64,000 nucleotides of DNA from Styela clava (lineage: Eukaryota; Chordata; Ascidiacea; Stolidobranchia; Styelidae). Within the stretch, counting starts at the first letter, position 1. Each line of letters starts with the position of its first letter. Below, in pieces: positions 49,723 to 61,014 of the stretch. The notes under the pieces are model-generated. The model ran no database searches. It saw only the letters and a program-made list of their open reading frames with translations, and had not been told where the DNA came from. The position numbers and the translations under genes are program-made. The stretch spans positions 13,020,001 through 13,084,000 of the forward strand of contig NC_135262.1 in the NCBI RefSeq assembly GCF_964204865.1, given 5' to 3'.

Positions 49723-50276
49723 CATTAAAAGTATCAGGCTGGATATCCACTCTCATGCTATTAATCATACCAAAAGGAACTGCCTTGCAATCAGTAACGT
49801 TACCATTCACACTTGCATGCATAGGTGTGGACTGGTCAACCACACACTCATCAGCAAAATTCAATTTTTTAATAGTACCGGTACCTTCTACCAAACATTC
49901 CTTACCAGGGTGGTCAAGTTTACCATTTTTATCAACACACTTGGGCATCTCAGGGGTTTTTAAAATAGGTTCAGGAATAAATGATGGCACTTCACCCTCA
50001 GCCATGGCCTCGTCAATGCTCTCTAGACGGCATACAACCCGTTCGAGTACTTCCTTCATGCCAAAATCTCTTTCTTCAAGTTGTATAACACTGATCTTGG
50101 CTACTTTCAGTTGAGACAAAGCATCTTGCAGTTGTCTAGCCAGTTCTTTATTTTCAGCTTCCAGATTTATTTGCCACTAGTACCGGTATGTCTTTATTCA
50201 TGTTTTCCATCTGGGCAATTTTAACCCATATTACATCTCGTTCCTGGTCGCAATTCTTTCTTCGGTGTGACATCAT
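49723..50276 (-). pseudogene. Gypsy gag, N-terminal part
   Basis: The frame starts at a double ATG (50276) as MMSHRRKNCDQERD. It then shifts frame in a CCGGTA stretch near 50185 and continues ENKELARQLQDALSQLKVAK to DIQPDTFNGDG at the hAT insertion. It has a coiled-coil character. Capsid sequence follows on the far side of the composite. Confidence 0.75.
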
Positions 50277-50317
50277 GAACTTTTAATCAAAAACAATTCT
50301 GGCGCTAGCACGTCAAT

Positions 50318-50465
50318 TTGCAACGGTACGACTTAACCGGAATACCGGTACCGGTAGGTGCTCGCCACTAATACAGTCTAGTAATACTGTAATAATTAGT
50401 TCAGAAGATCCAATGTGCTGCAAAGACACACAAATAGGTTCGAAGTTCACGATGCAAACGAAGAG
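50318..50465 (-). repeat. LTR core (5' side of the gypsy element)
   Basis: It matches 33389-33530. On the minus strand AATAAAGTCTCTTCG marks the polyadenylation signal. The outer LTR boundary to the right could not be set because the other copy is truncated. Confidence 0.75.
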
Positions 50466-51858
50466 ACTTTATTAAAATAGTGTAAAATCCACGCTTAAAG
50501 CAGATAAAATAAGATCGACAAAAATACGGCCCTTACCCAGCGACAGCAGAAGCAAGAAGAGCCGGTTCACATATGCAGTGGTGGTTGAAGTCGAGTAACT
50601 GAAACCAACTGTCGGGCGAATTACGGCTCAGACCATTGAGATGTATATAACTAGAAAGCGCATAGGAGCAAAAAATTTGTGCCGAATTGAAGGTCGCGGC
50701 GGCCATCTTGGTACGCGCGATTTTCTGCTTGCGGATGCAGTGAGTAGGTTGGATTTGCTGTGTCAGTGGTGCAAAATGTAAGATTATTTGAGGAAATTCA
50801 TCGTTCTGCGCGTTGTAGTGGATTTTCACGCTCTTGTTAGTGGTTTGTCCATTAACTTGGAAACGGATAACACAAAACGTGTACCGGTATGCACATGAGT
50901 TGAAGAATCAAGTTTTGAAAGTCCGGTGGGTACGGTGCCGTATCGGTAGAATTTATATATGTGATTCGGTATAGATACCGGTAGTAATACCATGACAAAT
51001 AATATACGGAAGCATGATCTGTAAATCAAGTCTGCTGAAATGCACGGTTTTGTCAGATTGCTGAAATACCGGTACAGGTACCGTATTATTCGCTAACTAG
51101 GTTGTGCTTGATTCTGATGTGTTTATACATAATGCAATGGCAGTCTAGGACTGAATCAATGAACAAGCTCAAATTGGAACCTGTTGAATAGACATTATTT
51201 GTTATGACTAATTTTGCTTTTCATTTAAAAATAAATTTTACCAGAGAAACAACATTCACTCATGTAGAGGCGAAATACCAGTACCGTAAGTCATCTAGCA
51301 AGCAATCTGAACCTAGTAAGCCATTTCCCTTCAAATTTGAATTATTAGATGGTTCTTGTTTTGTAGTAATCGCTCTTCTGTTTATCAAGCCTACAGTATC
51401 AAATGATTCGAAATTTTCTGAGGAAAAGATTGTTATTGTCGCTAGAAGGCTATTACTTTTACTGGAACAGAGAAAATACGACAAAGACTTATCCCAATTA
51501 GGCTTTCCGTATCAAAATATGTTGATAACAAAAATTCAGTTTTGATATCATATTCATGATTATATCGCATAAAAAACAAGTAGTTGTGAGCATAACGCCA
51601 CTGCTTTAAAAATCATTATCCCATTCGTCTCTGCTTACATATGTGGACATGGGTTTTCTATACATGTTCAAATTCATACGAAAACAAGGAACAAACTTGG
51701 TGTGCAAGATCACATGAGATAAATAAGTACATGTACGCTATTTTTGTTGAGTGGCAGTGGCAGCTAATTTAAATGTCGTCGGAATAGCACTATGCTATGT
51801 TATTCTAATGTTTTTTTTTTCCGGTTTGAAAATCTTGTGGGTTCGCAGATACCTCAGA
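50466..51858. other. LTR outer part and spacer, no gene recognised
   Basis: The first few hundred bases may be U3 of the gypsy LTR. A 113-codon frame at 51204-51545 (+) opens after an ATG and holds a hydrophobic segment (CFVVIALLFI) but has no known domain. CCGGTACC motifs occur at 50885, 50985 and 51070. Confidence 0.35.
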
Positions 51859-54175
51859 CAATGACATTAAACAACATGATAGGCAACTCTGACGTCACTC
51901 CATAAGACTATACGCAAAAGATTGTATTTCATGATACGCTTCAATGCACATAGTTATCGTCGCCTTTCGAGACCGTTTCCCGTTCGCTTTTGCTACTCGG
52001 CGCCTTCTTTACGTGTAGTTGCCTTTTTGCGCCTGTGACGAAAGAAAATAATCATTATATCTTAGAAGTTTTGCTCACTTGGAAAGCTGGAATGGCAGAC
52101 AAGCTAGCTGTATAGAGTAATTCTGGACATCATAGACGTTTTTATTTTATCAGAGAAGATTACAAACGCGATAGTGTAAAGATTTGTGTGGAACATTTTG
52201 CAGATAATGACAAAGTTCAAAGTTACTAGTTTTAATGTTTGTACCTATACATTGAAATTTTATTTAAAGAGGGGGGGCTTACAAAACAGCAAGACTGTTT
52301 ATACTTCTCTTAACGGTGCTGTGATACAATTCCATAACACAAAGTTTGCACCAATCGAACTTGCTTTAGTAGGTGATTTTATTAGACATATTACATATTC
52401 AGTTTATCGTAGGTAACATTGATGGTACATAATGCCTCGTAGATATGTTTGTGTCTAAATTTAGCTCATAGCCCACTAATTAATATTATCGTCTATGCAG
52501 GAGGTTGCAGGGCTGAATTCAACTTGCAGCCTTACCGATCACCTGATGATGCTCATTTAGTTTGGCTCGAGCAAGTCTTCTTGAAAGACTTGTGTGAATT
52601 GAAACTACCTATATCTTTTGCCTTCCTCCGATTTTAGAAGACATATTTAATCTGAGGAATTTTGCATATAGTTCTCATTGATTGTTGGCTGTTTATATTT
52701 CCTATTAATTGTGAATTCTGATTATAACAAATAGTTAAAAAAAATTTTTACGTAATTTACTGGCACCTTTTTCTTGTCAATACTCCAAGCTGAGGTAATA
52801 AACAAGACAATACACCTGGAAGCAAAATATGCACACTAATTAAAAGTTTGACACATTGAGATAATACATCGCGACAGCAAATACAAGTTACAATACAAGT
52901 CATACATACAATATGCCGCATCGCATTTTGGAAATTGTAAAAAGGGCCGCAAACAGTTTTTGATAATGTATACTTAAAAGATATTTTTAAGATAGTTTTG
53001 GTTCATATATTGTGATGCAATTAAACAGTTGGATAAAGTTCTATTATTTTCTCTAATTTCAAATGCAATTACATATTAATATTTGCATTCCACTATTATT
53101 GCAAGTTACTGTATTTATTACAAAAAAATCATAAAATTCTATGTACAACCATCAAAATCATTTTTGAACAAGCTTTGGATAAGGAAAGAATAATAAATAC
53201 ACTAAGAATGACTTAATCTAAATATATGGACCTAAAATTAACAAAAATACTATAGTATAAACTCAATGTTTACTCAATTACATTTGTCCTGACGTTTGGC
53301 ATCTTTTTTGTGCCACCAGCATACTAAGGCCAGGCTGAAATGATTTTATAGTACCAACTCTTATAGTAACTAACGAGGTCACATGATCATGGGTTAATAT
53401 GGATCTGTGAGAGTGTTTAATTAATTCCAGTAATGCAAGAAAGCGTATAGATCATTAAACAAACAAATGACAGATTTTTTTGACAAGAAATTTTGCGCCA
53501 CATTGCGTGGCATTGAGTTGCTTGAATAATTGTTGATATTGATTTTTAGTAAACTAAGTCGTTGTATAATTATATTAATATACAAACACATGGGAATTTT
53601 CTGTTCGAAGTTGGTCTTTGAATTTGTCATATTGACTGCTGAGTTTATTGTGTTATTTCATTGTACTGATGGAAATATGACAAAACAAAAACAATGTGCT
53701 TCAGAATTTTGAGAAATGCAGAAATATTGTAAATCCCATTTTTCTTCGAAAATGCCACCTTCTTCATGTACTTTGCGTTTAATTTATCCACTCAAATGTT
53801 TTATTCAAGTATTCTTTTGCTAGCTTGATGTGTAAATTCTTAATTGGGTCAAAATGTAAACAAAAAACAAAATTAATTTTTCAAAACTACTTTCAGTAAA
53901 TTGTTTTTTGCGTGAATAATCAATTTCACTTTAAAAAATTGGAAAAATCTTTTACATTTAGATAGAAAAAAACTTTCAAAAAACTATTACTATTATTGTT
54001 TAGCGTTCGAGGGCCGCACTGGAAGTTCTCTGGGGCCGCGAGTTTGACATCCCTGGGTATATTGAAGTTGTCCAAAATATTGAACAGTATTTTATCATGA
54101 ATCATGATTATACCCTTCCCTGAATTTCTTCTATAGTACTACCAAAATTTGATGGAACCAATTGTAACACAGGTG
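51859..54175 (+). mobile_element. P/THAP-type element, second copy, inverted relative to the first
   Basis: It starts with the same CAATGACATTAAACAACATG terminus and follows the first copy, inverted, as far as the point equivalent to 37945. The rest of the element and its other terminus are missing. It also carries the nested hAT, whose end TTTGACATCCCTG is at 54043-54055. At 52137-52226 it encodes KICVEHFADNDKV, the C-terminal CxxH part of a THAP zinc finger, stopped by TAG. Confidence 0.75.
52137..52229 (+). pseudogene. THAP zinc-finger remnant
   Basis: Thirty open codons read RFYFIREDYKRDSVKICVEH then FADNDK, matching the IC-x-x-HF end of THAP domains, which bind DNA in P-type transposases. 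The first two cysteines are not identified in frame. A stop follows. Confidence 0.55.
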
Positions 54176-54711
54176 TTTTTATATAGGGACCCCCTGTGCT
54201 GTACCACCGTTAGTTGGAATTGAAAGTTTTTTATGTGGACGGTACCGTACCTACCGGTACGGTAGACTGTTAAAAACATACCGGTACCGCACCTAATACC
54301 GTAATAGAATAGAGTAATCAGTGAAAATAAAAATAGTCTACTTTGGCTGAACTTTTGCAATTTTACCTTAGCTGACCGAATTTATTTACTTTTAGTCTCG
54401 TGTGTCTGCAGAGAAATTCAATTATTATTTATTTTTCTTTATTAATGCAATGCAGTATTGAGCATGTCTGTACACGCATTTACGCACGCAATTATTATGT
54501 TGTTACCGCATATAATTAAGACGTTGAAACTTTGCACGAAGCTCTAAAAATGGATGTAGGGTGGTGTAGCCAGTCGGCGGACGATTTCATTCAAACCGCT
54601 ATAAAACTAAAACCAATATTTCTAACCCGTTAATGTTTTCACGGTAGGTGCATTGGCATTTATTCTACACGCTTAACCTCGAATTAACTTTCTACGACCA
54701 GGGGTTAAAGC
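54176..54711. other. Intergenic with CCGGTACC clusters
   Basis: Runs of TACCGGTACGGTA type lie at 54240-54290. No gene is seen. Confidence 0.4.
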
Positions 54712-54719
54712 TATATAAA
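54712..54719 (+). promoter_or_regulatory. TATA box
   Basis: TATATAAA lies 116 bp before the ATG of the small secreted-protein frame, and a start site would fall near 54742. Nothing else marks the promoter. Confidence 0.5.
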
Positions 54720-54834
54720 CCACCAAAGTATGACACTCTGAAGACGTATTTGCGACCGAACGGCCAGTGTGCGACCACGGATTTCAAGCATTGAACAACG
54801 TTTCTGCTGCGTCGAGACTAGGGCATACGCAGCC

Positions 54835-55089
54835 ATGCGTGAAAAAATTTTACTTCTCATCGCATTTCTGACCGTCATATATTTTGAGAACACGGGTATT
54901 TCAAACAAATGTCGTCAAATTATAAACAAAGCACCGCATCATAGCAATCAAACGGACCAAAACACGGTGGTCGCAAATTGGTCGACAAAGATATTATCGA
55001 CATATTGGAAATGTGCACCCTCCTATTCCCCCTCCTTTAAATGTAGAAACGCGAAACTTCAAAGATGGTTAAAAGAAACACAACTCTAA
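54835..55089 (+). CDS. Possible small secreted protein, 84 residues
   Basis: The ATG sits in GCCATGC. The first 16 or so residues, MREKILLLIAFLTVIYFE, form a good signal peptide. The mature part is basic and holds three Cys in similar settings (NKC, WKC, FKC), with one NQT glycosylation site and a Lys/Arg-rich end. There is no dibasic prohormone layout and no known domain. It is a single exon, with a TATA box upstream and no good polyadenylation signal nearby. It may be real and lineage-specific, or a chance frame; the promoter and the signal peptide together favour real. Confidence 0.4.
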   Translation: MREKILLLIAFLTVIYFENTGISNKCRQIINKAPHHSNQTDQNTVVANWSTKILSTYWKCAPSYSPSFKCRNAKLQRWLKETQL

Positions 55090-56102
55090 CCACCTGCCAA
55101 GTTTCATCTTTTTATCTCTTATATTGGTGTGGATTTTTGAGCTTTTTCAAAGGAACAATGGGTAGTTGGCGACATGGATAAATGGTCCATTTTTTTCTTC
55201 GGTTGGGTTTTCGGTCGAAACTTTTTTGTGTGTAGCCGCTTTTTAGTGTAATTTCGCAGAGCTACGAGGGATAAGTGGACGATAACGCGATAAATATGTA
55301 AATCCTATCCTATATGCAGTTTTAGATTAATGTACTGTGTCTAAAAGAATAACTTGTGTAAGTACTTATGTTGTTTTAGATTAATATACTATGTATCGAA
55401 AAAAATTGTATATTTCATCCATTCGTTTATAGACATTAAATACTCCAGTAGGCTACTCTGTTTGGGCAATGCATTTGTCAGTTTGTAGGAATGGGACCAG
55501 ACCAATTCAAACGACTGCCATATATACCGTATTTTTTTGTTTTACGGTTATTTGAATCAATACTAACCCTACCCCTTGGCCATGGGTTTCAGCACCTGCA
55601 GATATACACATGGGTTCAATGTACGGTTACCTTTTTTTTTCTGGAAGCGTTTCAGGCATTCTGTTTGCCTGCCTTTTGTTAACTGTGTATTTGACTGTAA
55701 AACGTCTGCCGATCATGATGTGATGTGACATTAAAGTAACTTCTAAAGTTATTTGTCTCTCCTCCTTGGGCTTACAAATCCTCACGTCAGATTGTGTTTT
55801 CAGACGCCTTTATCAAAACTAAATTGTTGTTTGAACTGGGTATGCTTCTATATAATCAAGCATGATCTGATTCTACCAGACTTTGCCACATGATATTAAG
55901 AACTTAAGATTAATAAATGTGACAATTATCGCATAAAATGAGAATTAGGTAGTATTTTTCAATATTTCCTAGACCAATGGATAATACGCACCCCCTTATT
56001 TAGGAGACTATCATGAAAGTGCGTATTATACACAGAGAAATGCGGTATATATCATTTTATGATCAAGTTTTGAATAAAAATTTGGCCCTATTTGTGTACT
56101 TG
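55090..56102. other. Intergenic, no gene recognised
   Basis: AT-rich spacer. A short inverted pair, GATAATACGCAC (55980) and GTGCGTATTAT (56019), flanks about 27 bases and could form a hairpin. Confidence 0.35.
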
Positions 56103-56298
56103 ACATTTTTTTTTACTATGATCATATTTCATTCCCTGGATTGAATTTTTCAAATTTCTGTCTTTGTAAAGCAGTATGATGAAAATAATGCCAGAAGGAG
56201 GACATTTTTTTTACTATGATCATATTTCATTCCCTGGATTAAATTTTTCAAATTTTTGTTTTTGTAAAGCAGTATGATGAAAATAATGTCAGAAGGAG
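56103..56298 (+). repeat. Tandem duplication of about 98 bp over the PLPBP start
   Basis: Copy 1 (56103-56201) and copy 2 (56202-56298) differ at only a few positions. Each contains a T-rich tract, the acceptor-like TTTGTAAAGCAG and the start ATGATGAAAATAATG. The duplication therefore doubled the acceptor and initiation region of the gene. Confidence 0.92.
56176..56277 (+). promoter_or_regulatory. Upstream ORF overlapping the PLPBP start codon
   Basis: The duplicated ATG at 56176 opens 33 codons (MMKIMPEGGHFFYYD...). Its TGA stop at 56275 overlaps the main ATG at 56274 as ATGA. It would be translated only if transcription or splicing starts before 56176; use of the second acceptor (CAG at 56272) removes it. 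Confidence 0.5.
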
Positions 56299-57014
56299 TA
56301 ATTGACATAGCTGGTAATCTAAGAGCAATTCAAGCTGCCATCAAAGAGACAACTGCACGGAGAGCAAACAATGGGGCTGAACCAACACTTGTGGCTGTGA
56401 GCAAAACAAAATCTGTTTTAATGATCAAAAAAGCGTATGATGCTGGTCAGAGGCATTTTGGAGAAAATTATGTGAAAGAACTTCTTGTGAAGGCAAAAGA
56501 TGCTGATCTGAATCATCTTTGTCCAGACATAAAGTGGCACTACATAGGGATGTTGCAGAAAAACAAAATAGCACAGCTCATTGGTTGCCCCCGTTTATAT
56601 ATGGTTGAAACAATATCATCATTTGAAGTGGCAGACAGCTTTGAAAAAAAGACAAAAGAAGGCACGTCCTATCAAGTTATGATTCAAGTTAATACCAGTG
56701 GTGAAGATAGCAAAAGTGGGATTTTACCTTCAGAATGTGCGAATCTAGCATTTCATATTGTTGAAAATTGTCCTAAACTAAAACTCCGCGGAGTAATGAC
56801 TATTGGAAGCTTTGGACATGATTATTCAAGTGGGCCTAACCCAGACTTTGAATGCCTTAGAAATTGCAGAGAAAAGGTATGCGAAAGATTAAAAATTCCA
56901 TTAGACAATATAGAATTGAGCATGGGTATGTCTGCAGACTTTAAAGAAGCCGTTCTAGCTGGTAGTACTAATGTTCGTGTTGGTAGTCAAATATTTGGTT
57001 CTAGAGAAAAGTAA
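56274..57014 (+). CDS. PLPBP: Pyridoxal phosphate homeostasis protein (YggS/PROSC family), intronless
   Basis: This 246-residue protein binds pyridoxal 5'-phosphate and buffers its level in cytosol and mitochondria. The PLP lysine is Lys44 in LVAVSKTKS. Other family marks are GQRHFGENYVKELL, IKWHYIGMLQKNK (human has IGHLQK), VMIQVNTSGEDSKSG, LRGVMTIGSFGHD, GPNPDF, LSMGMSADFKEA and the phosphate-binding STNVRVGSQIFG. It is full length with no break. The start is the first of two adjacent ATGs; a third lies at codon 5. The coding region has no introns, while the human gene has several. No poly-A tail or target duplication is evident, so a retrocopy is not shown. Intron loss is as likely. Confidence 0.94.
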   Translation: MMKIMSEGVIDIAGNLRAIQAAIKETTARRANNGAEPTLVAVSKTKSVLMIKKAYDAGQRHFGENYVKELLVKAKDADLNHLCPDIKWHYIGMLQKNKIAQLIGCPRLYMVETISSFEVADSFEKKTKEGTSYQVMIQVNTSGEDSKSGILPSECANLAFHIVENCPKLKLRGVMTIGSFGHDYSSGPNPDFECLRNCREKVCERLKIPLDNIELSMGMSADFKEAVLAGSTNVRVGSQIFGSREK

Positions 57015-58642
57015 ATCATGTTCAATGACGTAAAGGTCATTCATTTTTCCGCAAAATGATAGTTAATCTCAAAAGTTCTTTTTCGTTCAATGTTGCATTT
57101 TAGAAAGAAATTTGTTTTATTCCTAGAATAATTATGCATTTCGTTCACTATAATTTATCAGAGGGTTTTTAATCAGTTTGCTTTCGGAAGTTCATAAAGC
57201 ATCATTCGTGTGTAAAATCTATTCAGGCAATAATGTATGAGACATATTTTAATGTAAAACGGGACTAGTATTCAAGCTCTACCCATTGCTCCCTTTTTCT
57301 TTCAAAGTAATGAGTAAATTAATTTAAAATATCTTCATCAATCAATCAATTTTATTTTGGTCACTCTGAAAGAAACAACAAACGGACAAGCAAAATGCAG
57401 AGGACGGGCATATCTTAATAAAAAAGGTAAAAACGTACGAGTATGTGCCCATCCCCATGAACAGTCAAGTAAAATCGGGCAATACCTTTTAAATCAATTT
57501 TAAAATGTGAGACACTGATCAATTCAAAAAAGAACAATAAAATTGTGGCTGCGGTTTTTATGTGGTCATTACAGAAAAAATTGATTGATCAGTGAAATTT
57601 TATCACATACCAATTGTGAATCACAAGAAAATGAACATGTATGTGAAAAAGTGGCATGCATAGACTTGCAACAACATACAGAATCGTTACAGCAGACTTG
57701 TACAATTAGAACCGTCTGCACTCAACTTCTTATTTGCAAATATGTACCGGTAATGCTTGAGGGCTTGCTGGTTGCATTCTTGTGTAGCTGTTTCAAAATG
57801 ATAACATCCAGTCAAACGCTATGCTGTAAAAGTGTAACTGAAAAAAAAACACAATTATGATAGGATGGAATGCATGTCTATGGTATGTGTATCACAACAG
57901 TGCTTTTCCATAAAAAACATGGAATAAGAAAAAAAACTTGTTGACGTAAAATGGTGATGCTGTAGTTCAATTTCATTGCAAAAATGACAGTGACAAAAAT
58001 TGTTTCTTTCAGCAAATAGATTGAACATTTCATAACAGTCTATGCACAATCATGGATTGGGGTATCTGTTTTTTTTTTTTTTTGATTAGTTCAATTTAAA
58101 ATCATTGTATTCGTTCCAATGCTTATTTCCATGAACGACCACCATTCCAACAGGTGACAACAGTTGTCCGGTCTTTTCTGCGCTCTGTTCCATCATCCAC
58201 AACTAGACTTCATTATTCGATGCCTAAATTGAATTTTCCATAAAACTTGTCCATCTATTTTATAATTTCATCGCAGAATGAAATTGTCTGGGCCTGATTT
58301 GTGAAAATTATGCGCATATTTGTACCCGAAACTGTTTTGTTACTTTACTATTTCAATCATTTGAACGTTCTGCCAGCTAGCCTTAGATGGTGTACAAAAT
58401 TGCTACCGGTAAGATTATGAAAATATATATTTGAAATATTAACAGAATAAAGGCAATTGCACCAGGATATGGTAAAATGCTACATTAGAAATACAGAATA
58501 TAATATGAAATAGTGTCAATTTGTAACGGTAAGATAAAAACTGAGAATATGTTTTGCTCATTTAATTAGACTCGTTGTTCATCACTACTACTTCTGCCTC
58601 TTTGATATGCAGCTATGAATCTTATTATTTGCTTCAGTTTGA
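57015..58642. other. Convergent intergenic region
   Basis: 3' untranslated DNA of PLPBP (+) and TRIQK (-) with no other recognisable gene. CAATCAATCAATTTTATTTT near 57340 resembles the A/T-rich end of a repeat. Confidence 0.4.
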
Positions 58643-60093
58643 TCATTTCGCCAGGGATGCATAGAACATGACATACAGCAATGCGAGTATCACAGAAAAA
58701 GCTACCGCAACAAGAACAATGTCCTGCAAGATATAACATATGTCAGTGTTTATTATTTATTTCGACACCTATTGAAACAGAAGAATTTTGATATAGTAGT
58801 TTTGTAACTGACAGGAATTGCTTTCAAACAGTGCAAAACAAGTTTATTAGGTGGATAATAACATTTAGTAAACATATTCCATCGTGACAATACATAGAAT
58901 ACGCACAAAAAAACTAAATATGGCACAAATCTAAAAAAATCATCTCTGGAGGTTTTGGTTTTCTGACAAAAATCAAGACAACACAAACTAAACGAAATGC
59001 AGATATACCAGGAAGGGGAGCATAACTTAGTATGAAGTTGTGTTGCATATCAACTCATTTTATAAAAGATTTTTTTGTTGTGCAATTTTACTTCGAATGT
59101 GGCGTGCAATTTACAAAAAAAGACTGATTCGCTTAAACTATCAAATCGTCTAAGAGCAGTGGGACCAGATTAGGCCTGGACCAAATAGGTTAGAACATTT
59201 AGCTCACCGAAAGTGCAGTTGATGACTTTTTAGCTTCAGCTATCGTCTTCATTTCTTTTATCGCACTTTTTGACTTCTTATAATCTTGCTTACCTATATA
59301 TAAATAAAGCATGGTCAACACCCACCAAATATTTATAACTGCTATTCACATATAAAGCTGTGGCCCTGCTAAATTAGTGTTTGAAATGCTTAATTGGTCA
59401 ACACCATATGTTTATAAGTGCACCCATAGGAAGATATAATTTTGTATAAAGATGTTTCGTTTTGAAAGCATTGCACTTTCTGACTTTTGAATGCCATAAT
59501 CAGGATAAAATGTACCGCAGTTACGCAGTGAGGAAAATGACTGTCCAAAGTTAGGGCAGTGAAGGAAAACAGTCAGATGTCACAAAAAAAGATTATTTCA
59601 ATAGTAAACAGTCCAATTAACCCAAAATTTGCAGGAAATGTAAATTACCGCAACAATGTTTTACCGAGCAATTTTGGACAATAAATGGTCAAGTTATTGA
59701 TAAAAATATGGTATTTTTGTCCTTAGGTGCTTTTATGGTACGGTACCATACCAACTCCAAAAATGAAGAAAAGAGGTCAGGGGAATAAACTATGTGAAAT
59801 TTTCACTACGGTCGATTTTTTATGCCAGCTGCTGCGTGATACTGTGTCATATGATCTTTCACTGTTTTACGAGCTCTGGTGCCGGAAGTAAATCTGAATA
59901 CTCGATCCAACACCGGTATCAATCTATACTACCAGACTACAGTACGGTACCGGTACCGGTACCGGTAGGTAAGATCAATTTATTTCGACTCCATAATCAG
60001 CAAAATAAACCGTACCATACTATAAAGCTCACCTATACGCTTTCGGTAATTTTCAACAATTGGTCCTCTTGTCATTGAATCCTTTTTCCCCAT
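58643..60093 (-). CDS. TRIQK: Triple QxxK/R motif-containing protein
   Basis: Three exons, 60093-60033, 59293-59208 and 58723-58643, join in phase to 75 residues plus stop (human TRIQK has 86). The product begins MGKKDSMTRGPIVENYRKRI. It continues KQDYKKSKSAIKEMK, retaining the QDYKK motif and basic spacing that name the family. It ends with one membrane helix, DIVLVAVAFSVILALLYVMF, and a short tail, YASLAK. The acidic tail of the vertebrate protein is missing. TRIQK is a small endoplasmic-reticulum membrane protein of unclear function. The ATG chosen is the one in GCCATGG; the frame is open further upstream, but that part has no similarity. Confidence 0.9.
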
Positions 60094-61014
60094 GGCTGAC
60101 AATATATTAGTTAATTCGAAATAAATTGCAAACTGAACTGACTTGTTTTTACACTTCTTGATAGTTGCAAATTTAACGTGGCAATTCTGCAGATGCGATG
60201 GATGAGTGGTTACGTTTGTAAACATGCAGGTTTGCGCATGAGGGGAATTTATTAAATTCTTAGTTCATTTGTTGTTCAAAATTACCTCTACGCGAAAAAT
60301 TTATATTTTGTCGGAAATTGTACAATTTTGTATTTTACTTTCGCGAAATAAAAAGCAATGGACCTTCTCCCGACCTTTCACCCCCGAAAAATTCTTCCTA
60401 TACTTTACCATTGCCAAATTTTCAGTGCTTATTTTGAGAGAGTGGGTTCGCGAGTTGGCGCCTGTAAATGGTCTTCTCTAAATTTCGCAAGACAAAAGGT
60501 AAAACACCGTTAGACCGTGAGACGAGGTCCTGAGAAACGCCTAAAATGAGTTTCGTAGCGTGAAAATAATTCTAAAATATTCCTTATAAATTTAGTAACA
60601 AATAATGCCTTGTTCCAACTTCAAAAAGTTGCACGTTTTACGGAAAAGACGCTTTTACTACAAGAAATATGTGCTACGAATCCTACGATCTGTCCTATAT
60701 TCTCTACATTTCCGGCAATGAACAATGACTTCTGCATGACGTAACAATTAAATTGAATCAGCTGTTAGCGAACCGATGAATCTTAGTTTTAACACTTGCG
60801 TTGAGTTGGGTAGCCTTTCCGTAGCCCTGTTTAGTTATTAAACACATGTAGATCCTTACCAAGGTTATGGGCCGTGAGACGAACCCTTGAAAAACGCCCA
60901 GAAAATGAGTTTCGCAGCGCACATCTGGTAACTAATTAAATTCTTTAGTTTTGTATGAAAATGAACATACTGAACGCATTACAGCTCGTTCCACAATCCT
61001 GATGCGAAATTGAA
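60094..61014. other. Intergenic with a direct repeat
   Basis: About 45 bp starting CCGTGAGACGA and ending ATGAGTTTCG(T/C)AGCG occur at 60517-60561 and 60871-60918. No gene is seen. Confidence 0.45.

Larger units (their letters stand above)
33389..50465 (-). mobile_element. Ty3/gypsy LTR retrotransposon, decayed and opened by two nested insertions
   Basis: LTR pieces of about 145 bp lie at 33389-33530 and 50318-50465, nearly identical and in the same orientation. The right one carries AATAAA on the minus strand, as expected for the R region. Between them, on the minus strand, are gag (50276-49723, resuming 41096-40498 and again 36738-36340), protease, reverse transcriptase, RNase H and the start of integrase (to about 33594). 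Gag is interrupted at 49714/41097 and 40497/36739 by transposons with target duplications. The integrase core is missing, and several frameshifts and a long C-run in the RNase H region show that it is dead. Confidence 0.88.
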
